Source of the DNA: Novosphingobium sp.
GTDB taxonomy: Bacteria > Pseudomonadota > Alphaproteobacteria > Sphingomonadales > Sphingomonadaceae
NCBI GenBank assembly: GCA_016719755.1
Contig: JADJYM010000016.1
Location: 124,001-188,000, forward strand
Length of the DNA: 64,000 nucleotides
Direction of reading: 5' to 3'
Part shown: positions 56,629 through 63,990 of the stretch, piece by piece
Layout: the number at the start of each line of letters is the position of its first letter
Numbering within the stretch: the stretch's first letter is position 1
Notes under the pieces: model-generated
Databases searched by the model: none
Told to the model about the DNA's origin: nothing
What the model saw: the letters and a program-made list of their open reading frames with translations, nothing else
Program-made: the position numbers and the translations under genes

Positions 56629-57387
56629 TCAGTTGAATTCGGCATTCTCGCGGATGGTCGCCCATTGCCTGCCGTCATGGCCGAACAGGATGCGGGTGCC
56701 TGCCGCGCGGGACTTGGCGAGCCGCTCGAAAGTCTGCATTCCCTGCTCGATGTCGGCGGTGGCGCGGGGCAGCACCATCACGTCAAGATTGCGTTCGGTA
56801 TAGCAGCAGTCGCCCGCCAGCAGCACTTCGCCTTTCGGCAACTTCACGATCACGCTCTGGTGGCCGTGGGTGTGGCCGTGGGTCGGCACAATCCGCACGG
56901 TACCATCGCCGAACAGGTCATGCTCGCCCTCGATCAGCTTGACCGGCTGGCCGGTGTCAAAGTCGACCGGCTCGTACAGCCCCGGCTCCTGCGAGGCCTG
57001 CGCCGCATCCCATTCGCGCCGCTGGATGATCACGCGGGCATTGGGGATCAGCGCATTGCCGCCGCAATGATCGATGTGGAGGTGCGAATTGACGATCCAG
57101 TTCACGCTGGCGGGATCGACCTCGATGGCTTTCAGGCGGGTGGCAATATCCATCCCTTCGAACCATTGCAGCCCGAACTTGTTCGCGGGCAGTGCATCGG
57201 CCAGCTCGCGCCGGTACCGCACCCCCATGCCGGTATCGAACAGCACCCGGCCCTGCGGATGCTCGATCAGGTAGCTGGGCACCGGCCCGCGCAGGTAATC
57301 GCCCTCGTCCCCTTCCACGAAGTAGCCGGGGCGGCACTGGAACCAGCCGCAGTTGAAGGCGTAGAGGCGGACGGGATGCGTGGTCAT
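56629..57387 (-). CDS. metallo-beta-lactamase-fold hydrolase, N-acyl-homoserine-lactonase-like
   Basis: A 252-residue zinc hydrolase. The metal-binding HLHIDH is at 102-107, a second-site histidine lies in PTHGHTHGH near 174, and GDCCYTERN near 200 carries the bridging aspartate. The overall sequence is closest to the AttM/AiiB lactonase branch. Quorum quenching is one possibility, but the gene is coupled by ATGA to an SDR in a catabolic operon. Opening of a lactone produced during ring oxidation, for example by a Baeyer-Villiger enzyme like the one at 62461, is an attractive alternative. No signal peptide is present. Confidence 0.85.
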   Translation of the reverse strand: MTTHPVRLYAFNCGWFQCRPGYFVEGDEGDYLRGPVPSYLIEHPQGRVLFDTGMGVRYRRELADALPANKFGLQWFEGMDIATRLKAIEVDPASVNWIVNSHLHIDHCGGNALIPNARVIIQRREWDAAQASQEPGLYEPVDFDTGQPVKLIEGEHDLFGDGTVRIVPTHGHTHGHQSVIVKLPKGEVLLAGDCCYTERNLDVMVLPRATADIEQGMQTFERLAKSRAAGTRILFGHDGRQWATIRENAEFN

Positions 57388-58178
57388 GACCGCAGCCGCA
57401 CCGCCGAGCCTTGCCCGTCGTCGATCTTGATGATCGCGCCGGTCACGCATTCGCTGGCCGGAGCGACGAGATAGAGCAGGGTCGAATCCATCTGTTCGGG
57501 CACGGGGATACGCTTGCGCGCGACGTGCGGGGCAGGGTTGCCGCCCATCCGCTCGAACATCCCGTCGGTCATTTCGGACACGAACATACCCGGCGCGATG
57601 GCGTTGACGTTGATGTTGTAGGGTGCCCACTCCATGCTCAGCGCATCGGTCATCCGGGCAATCGCGGTCTTGGTCACGGCGTACAGCGCCGCGCCATTGC
57701 CATCGTACTTGTAGTGCGCGACCGAGGAGATGTTGACCATGCGCCCGGGCTTGCCCGCCGCGATCAGCCGCCGCGCAACCTCGCACGAAAGGATCCACGG
57801 CCCGCGCAGGTTCACGCCGATCACGTTGTCGATCAGGTCCAGGCTCATCTTGTGGGCGCGCTGGGCATCCGGCATCCCGGCATTGTTGACCAGAATGTCG
57901 ACCGTGCCGAACGCGGCTTCGGCAGTGGCGACGGCGGCAATCATGCTGTCCGCATCGGTCGCGTCCATCTGTACCGCCAGCGCCCGGCCGCCCGCTGCAT
58001 TGATCTCGGCCGCCAGCGCGTCGAGCCGGTCCTTGCGCCGCGCGCACAGCGCCACGGCCGCGCCCTGGGCGGCAAGCACGCGGGCAAAGCGGGCACCAAG
58101 GCCGGAAGAGGCCCCGGTAACCAGCGCGACGCGCCCGGTCAGGTCGGCGGAATTGTTGGGCAGGGGATAGTCGGTCAT
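57384..58178 (-). CDS. SDR-family oxidoreductase
   Basis: A 264-residue SDR: TGASSGLG at 21-28, Arg-rich ARRKDR after beta-2 favouring NADP, NNAG at 98-101, a serine pair at 151-152, and the YAVTK pair at Tyr166/Lys170. The C-terminus IKIDDGQGSAVRLRS departs from the common VDGG end. It begins one base after the stop of the nitronate-monooxygenase-like gene and overlaps the lactonase-like gene by ATGA, so the enzymes are co-produced. Reaction: oxidation or reduction of a ring or side-chain hydroxyl/ketone; the substrate is not determined. Confidence 0.9.
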   Translation of the reverse strand: MTDYPLPNNSADLTGRVALVTGASSGLGARFARVLAAQGAAVALCARRKDRLDALAAEINAAGGRALAVQMDATDADSMIAAVATAEAAFGTVDILVNNAGMPDAQRAHKMSLDLIDNVIGVNLRGPWILSCEVARRLIAAGKPGRMVNISSVAHYKYDGNGAALYAVTKTAIARMTDALSMEWAPYNINVNAIAPGMFVSEMTDGMFERMGGNPAPHVARKRIPVPEQMDSTLLYLVAPASECVTGAIIKIDDGQGSAVRLRS

Positions 58179-58179
58179 G

Positions 58180-59112
58180 TCAGGCACTCCATTGTCTGTC
58201 GATTTCGGCGAGCCGTTCGCGCCAGCGGCTCCACGGCGCGGCGGCGGCAAATTCGGTTGTGAGGCGCGCGGCCAGATCGGCGACCGGCTCGATCCGCTCG
58301 ATCAGGGCGACGCTCTGCCCGGCGCTGTAGATGTCGCGCCAGGCGCGGACCCCTTCGGGCATGGGGATCTTCGGCCCGCGAATGTCCTCGTCGCCCAGCC
58401 CCGCTTCGTCCAGCGAATCGCGGATCCAGTTGGCGGGGACCCCGTTCATCGCCGAGGAAACGACGATCCGGTCGATCCCGGCGCGCTCGATCATCGCGCG
58501 GTGCCCCTCCGCCACCCCGCTTTCGGGCGTGGCGATGAAGCGGGTGCCCATGCAGGCAATATCGCCGCCCAGCGCCAATGCTCCGGCCATGCCCGCCGCG
58601 TCGGCAATCCCGCCCGCGACGATCAGCAGCCCGTCGTAAATCCGCCGCACGGCGGGCACGAAAGCGAAGGGGGTGAGAAAGCCCGTGTGCCCGCCCGCGC
58701 CCGAACAGGTGACCATCAGCCCGTCGACCCCGGCGGCAAGCGCCTTTTCGGCGTGGCGCATGGTGGTAACGTCCTGCACCACGCGTCCGCCCCAGCCGTG
58801 AACGCGCTCCACCAGCCGTGAAGGATCGCCCAGGCTGGAAAGGACCAGCGGCACGCGGTGTGCCTCAAGCAGGGCAAGCTTTGCCTCTCCCTCGGGCTCG
58901 GCGGCGATGCGGCTGGGCAGGTTGACGATCGGCGGGGCGCCGTCGATTGCGGCCAGCCCGGCGAGGTAGCGTTCGAATTCGTCCAGCCGGGTCAGGGTGC
59001 CGCCCTGCCAGCCTGCCACCACGCCTGAACGGGCGCTGGCGCTGGCCAGCGGCACGGACGAGGCGAAGCTCATCGGCGCGCACATCAGCGGAAGTGCCAG
59101 TTTTTCGAACAT
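58180..59112 (-). CDS. nitronate monooxygenase-like FMN flavoprotein
   Basis: A 310-residue paralogue of the flavoprotein at 4112. The segment SGAGGHTG is at 137-144 with the family histidine at 142, the IVAGGIAD strand at 164-171 and CMGTRFIATPES at 187-198. It is slightly shorter because of gaps before the barrel core. The ATG at 59112 follows GGGGGA; the frame is open farther upstream only because it overlaps the divergent promoter region. It heads an operon with an SDR, a lactonase-like hydrolase and a crotonase. GGTTAAATCG, shared with the element at 5150, lies about 50 bases before the start. An IpdC-like role on a ring intermediate is possible. Confidence 0.84.
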   Translation of the reverse strand: MFEKLALPLMCAPMSFASSVPLASASARSGVVAGWQGGTLTRLDEFERYLAGLAAIDGAPPIVNLPSRIAAEPEGEAKLALLEAHRVPLVLSSLGDPSRLVERVHGWGGRVVQDVTTMRHAEKALAAGVDGLMVTCSGAGGHTGFLTPFAFVPAVRRIYDGLLIVAGGIADAAGMAGALALGGDIACMGTRFIATPESGVAEGHRAMIERAGIDRIVVSSAMNGVPANWIRDSLDEAGLGDEDIRGPKIPMPEGVRAWRDIYSAGQSVALIERIEPVADLAARLTTEFAAAAPWSRWRERLAEIDRQWSA

Positions 59113-59160
59113 CGCTGGATTTCCCCCCGTGACTGTGCTTGGACGCGAATTCAATCGCGC

Positions 59161-59181
59161 GGTTAAATCGCACGATGAACG
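59161..59181 (-). promoter_or_regulatory. partial copy of the TTAA element before the second flavoprotein gene
   Basis: GGTTAAATCG matches the first ten bases of the element at 5150-5170, and a GATG follows one base closer than there. It lies between the flavoprotein operon and the divergent acyl-CoA dehydrogenase gene. The match is weaker than between the other two sites. Confidence 0.3.
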
Positions 59182-59218
59182 GCCCGGACGGGCTTTGCAA
59201 GCAGAGGAATGAAGGGCC

Positions 59219-60400
59219 ATGCCAAGTCAGCGCGCACTCGAAATCGGGGAACGGGTGGAGCGCTTCGTGCGCGATGTGGTGATCCCTTATGAAAGCGATC
59301 CGCGCCGCGACCACCACGGCGCCCCGCTGGACGAGCTGGTCCGGGAAATGCGGGTTCACGCCCGCGCGGCGGGGGTGCTGACCCCGCACGTCCTGCCCGA
59401 TGGCGGCCACCTGACCCAGCTGGAAACCGCCTATGTCCTCCAGAAGTCCGGCCTTTCGCCACTGGGGCCGCTGGCGGTGAACACCATGGCCCCGGACGAG
59501 GGTAACATGTATCTGCTCGGCAAGGTCGGCAGCCCGGAAATCAAGGAACGGTTCCTGAGGCCGCTGGTCGAAGGCCGCGCGCGCAGCGCCTTCTTCATGA
59601 CCGAACCGGCGCTGGAAGGCGGCGCGGGCAGCGACCCCTCGATGATGCAGACCACCTGCAGGCCCGATGGCAACCACTGGGTGATCAATGGCCGCAAGGC
59701 CTTCATCACCGGGGCCGAGGGCGCGGGCGTGGGCATCGTCATGGCCAAGGCCGAAGATGTCGTCTCCGGGGGGGGCGCCTGCATGTTCCTGGTCGACCTG
59801 CCCGATCCCGCGATCCGGATCGAACACGTGCCCAACACCATCGACAGCTCGATGCCCGGCGGCCACGCGACCGTGGTGATCGACAATCTGCGCGTCCCCG
59901 CCGACCAGATGCTGGGCGAGGCGGGCGAGGGCTTCAAATATGCGCAGATCCGCCTTTCCCCCGCGCGGCTGTCGCACTGCATGCGCTGGCACGGCTGCTG
60001 CCAGCGCGCGCACGAGATCGCGACCGACTATGCCAACCGCCGGATGGCCTTCGGCAAACAGCTGATCGACCACGAAGGCGTCGGCTTCATGCTGGCGGAA
60101 AACCTGATCGACCTGAAGCAGGCCGAACTGATGATCCAGTGGTGCGCCAGCGTGCTCGACACCGGCAGCCTCGGGACGGCGGAAAGCTCGATGGCCAAGG
60201 TCGCGGTGTCCGAAGCCCTGATGCGGATCGCCGACCGCTGCGTGCAGGTGATGGGCGGCATGGGCGTGACCGACCACACGATCGTCGAACAGGTGTTCCG
60301 CGAAGTGCGCGCCTTCCGGATCTATGACGGCCCGACCGAGGTCCACAAGTGGAGCCTCGCCAAGAAGATCAAGCGCGAATGGAAGGCCGCGCAGGGCTGA
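59219..60400 (+). CDS. acyl-CoA dehydrogenase, ACAD10/11-like
   Basis: A 393-residue acyl-CoA dehydrogenase not paired with a short subunit. FFMTEPALEGGAGSDP is at 125-140 and NGRKAFIT near 157-164. The C-terminus FRIYDGPTEVHKWSLAKKIK has YDGPTEVH where medium-chain enzymes have YEGT, putting Asp at the usual base position, as in the ACAD10/11 and related bacterial groups. It should therefore act as a homodimer or homotetramer on a branched or hydroxylated acyl-CoA. It is divergent from the flavoprotein operon and followed by a large nested palindromic repeat. The ribosome site is poor (AGAGGAATGAAGGGCC). Confidence 0.89.
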   Translation: MPSQRALEIGERVERFVRDVVIPYESDPRRDHHGAPLDELVREMRVHARAAGVLTPHVLPDGGHLTQLETAYVLQKSGLSPLGPLAVNTMAPDEGNMYLLGKVGSPEIKERFLRPLVEGRARSAFFMTEPALEGGAGSDPSMMQTTCRPDGNHWVINGRKAFITGAEGAGVGIVMAKAEDVVSGGGACMFLVDLPDPAIRIEHVPNTIDSSMPGGHATVVIDNLRVPADQMLGEAGEGFKYAQIRLSPARLSHCMRWHGCCQRAHEIATDYANRRMAFGKQLIDHEGVGFMLAENLIDLKQAELMIQWCASVLDTGSLGTAESSMAKVAVSEALMRIADRCVQVMGGMGVTDHTIVEQVFREVRAFRIYDGPTEVHKWSLAKKIKREWKAAQG

Positions 60401-60410
60401 CCATCCCAAT

Positions 60411-60497
60411 TCGTCATTGCGAGCGTAGCGAAGCAATCCAGGAGCGGTTTATACCGCCTCTGGATTGCCAAGGGGGCTTTGCCCCTCGCAATGACGA
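60411..60497. repeat. 87-bp nested palindromic intergenic repeat
   Basis: Outer arms TCGTCATTGCGAG and CTCGCAATGACGA are perfect 13-bp inverted repeats. Inside them GCAATCCAG pairs with CTGGATTGC, and GCGGT pairs with ACCGC. The whole forms a long cruciform or hairpin. GTCATTGCGAGCGTAGCGAAGC-type sequence is a well-known dispersed palindromic element in several alphaproteobacteria. It lies between convergent genes and may also stop transcription from both sides. Confidence 0.75.
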
Positions 60498-60514
60498 AGA
60501 GGTAGAAGGCGAAC

Positions 60515-61120
60515 TCAGCCGGCCTCCGCCGCCTCGACCACGTCGCGCAGGCGGTCCTTGCCGAACCACAGTTCGCCGTCCAGGAAAAAGCTGGGAATGC
60601 CGAACACCCCGCGCGCCACGGCGGCTTCGGTACTGGCGACCAGCTTGCCCTTGATCTCGGGATCACCCGCCAAGGCGCCCAGCGCCGCCGCATCAAGCCC
60701 GGCGGCGCTGACGCAGGCGGCCCAGACCTCGGGATCGTCAAGCTTCAGCCCCTGTTCCCACATCCCCGCGAACATCGCCTCGATATAGGCATCCGCGCAG
60801 CCCAGGCTTTCCGCCGCCACCGCGCCGCGCATCATCAGCAGGGTGTTGACCGGAAAGTGCGGGTTCATCGTGAAGCCGGTGATGCCGTGGCGGACAATGA
60901 AGCGCTGGATTTCCAGGAAATCGTAGTCGCGCTTGGCCTGGATATGACCATAGGCCTGCATCGGGCTCTGGTTGCCGGTCGCCTTGAACACTCCGCCCAG
61001 CAGCACCGGCACATAGCGGAACGTGACCGTGCCCTTTGCCGCATAGGCCGGGATCGCGCGGTGGACGAAATGCGCGTTCGGACTGCCGAAGTCATAAAGG
61101 AACTCGATTGCGCGCGGCAT
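60515..61120 (-). CDS. 2-hydroxychromene-2-carboxylate isomerase-like (DsbA/GST-kappa family)
   Basis: A 201-residue thioredoxin-fold protein of the HCCA-isomerase/GST-kappa type. The N-terminal FLYDFGSPNAHF has Ser13 in the place that binds the glutathione sulfur. The GGVFKATGNQSP loop at 42-53 and GIPSFFLDGELWFGKDRL near the end are typical. These enzymes isomerise ring-opened products of naphthalene-type compounds using glutathione, and relatives act in other ring-cleavage pathways. The start is the ATG at 61120, eight bases after GGAG; an ATG two codons upstream is too close to that site. It shares TGATG with the upstream SDR gene. Confidence 0.87.
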   Translation of the reverse strand: MPRAIEFLYDFGSPNAHFVHRAIPAYAAKGTVTFRYVPVLLGGVFKATGNQSPMQAYGHIQAKRDYDFLEIQRFIVRHGITGFTMNPHFPVNTLLMMRGAVAAESLGCADAYIEAMFAGMWEQGLKLDDPEVWAACVSAAGLDAAALGALAGDPEIKGKLVASTEAAVARGVFGIPSFFLDGELWFGKDRLRDVVEAAEAG

Positions 61121-61848
61121 CACCATGTCTCCCGGTAGGGGCGGATTTCCTGTTCGAAGGTCCAGGCGGACTTCGGCTGGTTGAACAGCGCCCAATAGGC
61201 GTCAGCCACCGCCTGAGGCGGCATCAGCACGTCATCGGGAAGCGCGTCCATCGCCTCTGCTCCCAGCCGCTCGGCCATCCGCTCCCGCACCCAGGCGGTA
61301 TCGACCCCGGCGTCGATGACGAGATGGGCCACGTGCAGCCCCTGCGGCCACAGCTCGCGCGCGGCCGACTGGGCCATGGCGCGCAGGCCGGCCTTGGCGG
61401 CGGCGAAAGCGGCATAGCCCGGATTGCCGCGCAGTGCTGCCGTGGCTCCGGTGACGAAGATCGCGCCCTGCCCGCGTGGAGCCATGATCCGCGCCGCTTC
61501 GCGCACCGTGGCAAAGCCCGCGAAGCAGGCCATTTCCCAGACCTTGCGGAACACCCGGTCGGTCGTCTCGGCAATCGGGAACTGGACGTTGGCGCCCACG
61601 TTGAACACCACCAGCGCCAGCGGAGCGATTCCCTCCGCCTCGTCCAGAAAGGCGGCGAGGTCCTCGCTCGCCCGCGCATCGAGGCTGCGCCCGGTTACCG
61701 CCCCGCCCAGCAGCGGCGCAAGCTTGTCCCCATTACGCCGCCCGGCGTGGACGGCGAAGCCCTCGGCAGCGAACCGGCGGACGATCGCCGCGCCGATGTG
61801 GTCGCCCGCGCCGATCACCGCGACCGAACGGGCCGGGGCCGCGCTCAC
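61120..61848 (-). CDS. divergent SDR-like protein lacking the catalytic Tyr
   Basis: A 242-residue Rossmann-fold protein of the SDR superfamily, with GAGDHIG at 13-19 and a FNVGAN segment at 82-87 in place of NNAG. The active-site region reads VTGATAALRG then FAAAK: the catalytic serine is replaced by Gly/Ala, and Phe148 stands where Tyr is expected, while Lys152 is kept. A standard hydride transfer with proton relay is therefore doubtful. Similar FxxxK SDRs form a known but poorly studied subgroup. The GTG start overlaps the thioesterase stop (GTGA). It lies between a thioesterase and an HCCA-isomerase-like gene. Confidence 0.8.
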   Translation of the reverse strand: MSAAPARSVAVIGAGDHIGAAIVRRFAAEGFAVHAGRRNGDKLAPLLGGAVTGRSLDARASEDLAAFLDEAEGIAPLALVVFNVGANVQFPIAETTDRVFRKVWEMACFAGFATVREAARIMAPRGQGAIFVTGATAALRGNPGYAAFAAAKAGLRAMAQSAARELWPQGLHVAHLVIDAGVDTAWVRERMAERLGAEAMDALPDDVLMPPQAVADAYWALFNQPKSAWTFEQEIRPYRETW

Positions 61849-62291
61849 TTGCGTTCCAGCGGGATCACCGCGACGGTAAAGCGCGAGAGGCAGACCAACC
61901 GCTCTTCCTCGTCCTCGATCCGCACGGTCCAGACCTGGGTGGTGCGGCCCAGCGCCTCGGCCTTGGCCAGGGCATAGACGAAGCCGTCGCGGGCCGGGCG
62001 CACGTGGTTGGCGTTGATTTCCATGCCGACGCCGACGAACCGCGTCCGGTCGACACACCAGCCCGCCGCCACCGATCCCACGGTTTCCGCGAAAGCCACC
62101 GAGGCCCCGCCGTGGAGCCGCCCGAACGGCTGGCGGGTGCGTTCATTCACCGGCATCCGCGCCTTGATCCAGTCATCCCCGCAGGACAGGAATTCGATTC
62201 CCAGCCAGCCGTTCATCGAACCTTCGCCGCCCCGGGTCATTGCTTCAAGGTCGGGGTACTGCCCGCCCCACCAGATCATTGTCTTGCTCAT
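61845..62291 (-). CDS. hotdog thioesterase, PaaI family
   Basis: A 148-residue single-hotdog protein. RLHGGASVAFAETVGS at 58-73 is the PaaI-type active-site helix, with the HGG turn and Glu69 as candidate catalytic acid, followed by GVGMEINANHVRPARDG. It probably hydrolyses an acyl-CoA or aryl-CoA, either recycling CoA from dead-end products or releasing a pathway acid. ATG 62291 has no strong ribosome site nearby. It lies about 170 bases after the monooxygenase gene, with hairpins between, so its operon with the SDR-like and isomerase-like genes probably has its own promoter. Confidence 0.86.
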   Translation of the reverse strand: MSKTMIWWGGQYPDLEAMTRGGEGSMNGWLGIEFLSCGDDWIKARMPVNERTRQPFGRLHGGASVAFAETVGSVAAGWCVDRTRFVGVGMEINANHVRPARDGFVYALAKAEALGRTTQVWTVRIEDEEERLVCLSRFTVAVIPLERK

Positions 62292-62346
62292 CGCCAGCGG
62301 GATAACCTCAAAGCGGCAGCGCTGGCAATCAGCGCCATCGACCAAG

Positions 62347-62376
62347 GAAAAACCCTCCCCTGTGAGGGGGAGGGTT
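62347..62376 (-). terminator. rho-independent-type terminator after the monooxygenase gene
   Basis: AACCCTCCCC pairs with GGGGAGGGTT around six bases, and on the minus strand the stem is followed by five T. It lies about 85 bases past the stop of the minus-strand monooxygenase gene. Confidence 0.6.
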
Positions 62377-62443
62377 GGATGGGGGTGTACGGCGCCGGGG
62401 GAGCAGAGCCCCCTCGGCGAGCCCCTCCCCGCCGGGGAGGGGT
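62377..62443. repeat. C/G-rich intergenic hairpin cluster
   Basis: Two more hairpins follow the terminator: GCCGGGGG with CCCCCTCGGC (one bulged T), and CCCCTCCCC with GGGGAGGGG around GCC at 62422-62442. Stacked hairpins of this CCCTCCCC/GGGGAGGG type are typical of dispersed intergenic repeats in GC-rich alphaproteobacteria. They lie between the monooxygenase and thioesterase genes. Confidence 0.5.
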
Positions 62444-62460
62444 TATCCCGCGCGTCTGGA

Positions 62461-63990
62461 TCAGGCGGCTTCCGTCACCTTCCGACCGGCGCGGACCCCG
62501 TCGTAGAGGAATTCGCTGCCTTCCAGGTCGATGTGGGGGATTTCGTTGCGTTCGGCCCAGTAATCCTGGTTGTGGCGCCATTCGGGCTTGTCGCCGCGCT
62601 GCGGCATCAGCTTCAGTCCGCGCATCAGGTAGCCGGGGTTGAAGTTTTCCGCCTCGATCCAGTCGGACAGCGGCATGTTGTGGTCTTCCTCGCGCAGCGC
62701 CACCTCGATCCGCTTCGCCCCGCGCTCGTCCATGTGGTTGAGCAGGTTGCAGACGAAATCGCCCAGCATATCCACCCGCAGCGTCCAGCTGGCGCGGAAA
62801 TAGCCCATCACCCAGGCCATGTTCGGCACCCCGGTGAACATCATGCCGCGATAGTTGACCGTTTCATGCCAGTCGACCGGCTGGCCATCGACCGAGAACG
62901 GAATCCCGCCCATCATCAGCAGGTTGAAGCCGGTCGCGGCGACGATGATATCGGCCTCGATCTCGTCGCCGGATTTGGTCCGCACACCCTTTTCGGTGAA
63001 GGTTTCCAGCTCGTCGGTATAGACCGTCAGCTTGCCCTGCGCCGCCGCGCGGAAGATATCGCCTTCGGGGCAGAACGCCAGGCGCTGCTGCCACGGGCGA
63101 TACTTCGGCGTGAAGTGCGGTTCGAACTCGAAGTCCTCCTTGCCGCTGAAGGCGCGGATCAGCGCCTTGAGGTCTTCGAACACCTGGTCCGGTTCCTCGA
63201 TGCAGCGCTTGGTCATCTGGTCCTGATCGAACATGATCTGAGCGCGCACCACGCGGTGGATCGTCGGCTCGTCGATCCCCACTTCGCGCAGGCGGTCGGC
63301 CAGTTCGTTCTTGTTTTCCGAACAATAGAAATAGGTCGGCGAACGCTGGAGCATCATCACGTGCGCCGCCTTTTCCGCAAAGGCGGGAATCACCGTGGCC
63401 GCCGTGGCGCCCGAACCGATCACCAGCACGCGCTTGCCGGTATAGTCGATCGCCGGGTCCCACTTCTGCGCGTGGATGAACAGCCCCTTGTACTGGTCCA
63501 TGCCCGGCCAGTCGGGGATATAGGGCGTTTCGTGATCGTAGTAGCCCTGGCACATCCACAGGAAGTTGCAGGTATAGGTAACGGTCGATCCATCGGCCCT
63601 GCTGGCCTCGACCGTCCACAGGTTGGTCTTGCTGTCCCAGGCGGCGCTGGTGATGGTGTGGCCATAGCGGATGTGGCTATCGATCCCGTTCTCCTCGATC
63701 ACTTCCTGCATATAGTCGAGGATCGACTGGGCCGAGGCGATCGGCGTGCCGACCCACGGCTTGAAGCGATAGCCGAAAGTGTAAAGATCGGAGTCAGACC
63801 GCACGCCGGGATACTTGTGGGTTTCCCAGGTGCCGCCGAAGGTGTCCTTCTTTTCCAGGATCACATAGCTCTTGCCCGGGCACTGGTCCTGCAGGTGATA
63901 GGCAGAGCCCACCCCGGAAATCCCCGCACCCACGATCAGCACGTCAACGTGCGTCGCCTCGCTATCTGCCTTGACCGCAGCCGTCGCCAT
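62461..63990 (-). CDS. flavin monooxygenase, type I Baeyer-Villiger-like
   Basis: A 509-residue FAD- and NADPH-dependent monooxygenase. The FAD Rossmann loop GAGISG is at 21-26, and FGGTWETHKYPGVRSDSD at 51-68 is the conserved BVMO/FMO segment. The fingerprint FxGxxxHxxxW is met by YKGLFIHAQKW at 167-177, with Tyr for Phe. A second Rossmann loop GSGATA for NADPH is at 192-197, and ATGFN near 355 is also present. The closest style is the EthA-like branch of type I BVMOs, which insert oxygen next to ketones to give esters or lactones. It is complete, starting ten bases from the window end. A cyclic ketone of the degraded compound is a likely substrate. Confidence 0.9.
   Translation of the reverse strand: MATAAVKADSEATHVDVLIVGAGISGVGSAYHLQDQCPGKSYVILEKKDTFGGTWETHKYPGVRSDSDLYTFGYRFKPWVGTPIASAQSILDYMQEVIEENGIDSHIRYGHTITSAAWDSKTNLWTVEASRADGSTVTYTCNFLWMCQGYYDHETPYIPDWPGMDQYKGLFIHAQKWDPAIDYTGKRVLVIGSGATAATVIPAFAEKAAHVMMLQRSPTYFYCSENKNELADRLREVGIDEPTIHRVVRAQIMFDQDQMTKRCIEEPDQVFEDLKALIRAFSGKEDFEFEPHFTPKYRPWQQRLAFCPEGDIFRAAAQGKLTVYTDELETFTEKGVRTKSGDEIEADIIVAATGFNLLMMGGIPFSVDGQPVDWHETVNYRGMMFTGVPNMAWVMGYFRASWTLRVDMLGDFVCNLLNHMDERGAKRIEVALREEDHNMPLSDWIEAENFNPGYLMRGLKLMPQRGDKPEWRHNQDYWAERNEIPHIDLEGSEFLYDGVRAGRKVTEAA

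Noticed and set aside
60411-62443. Palindromic repeats as a possible CRISPR array
   Set aside because: The repeats are different from each other, not evenly spaced, and no unique spacers or cas genes are present.
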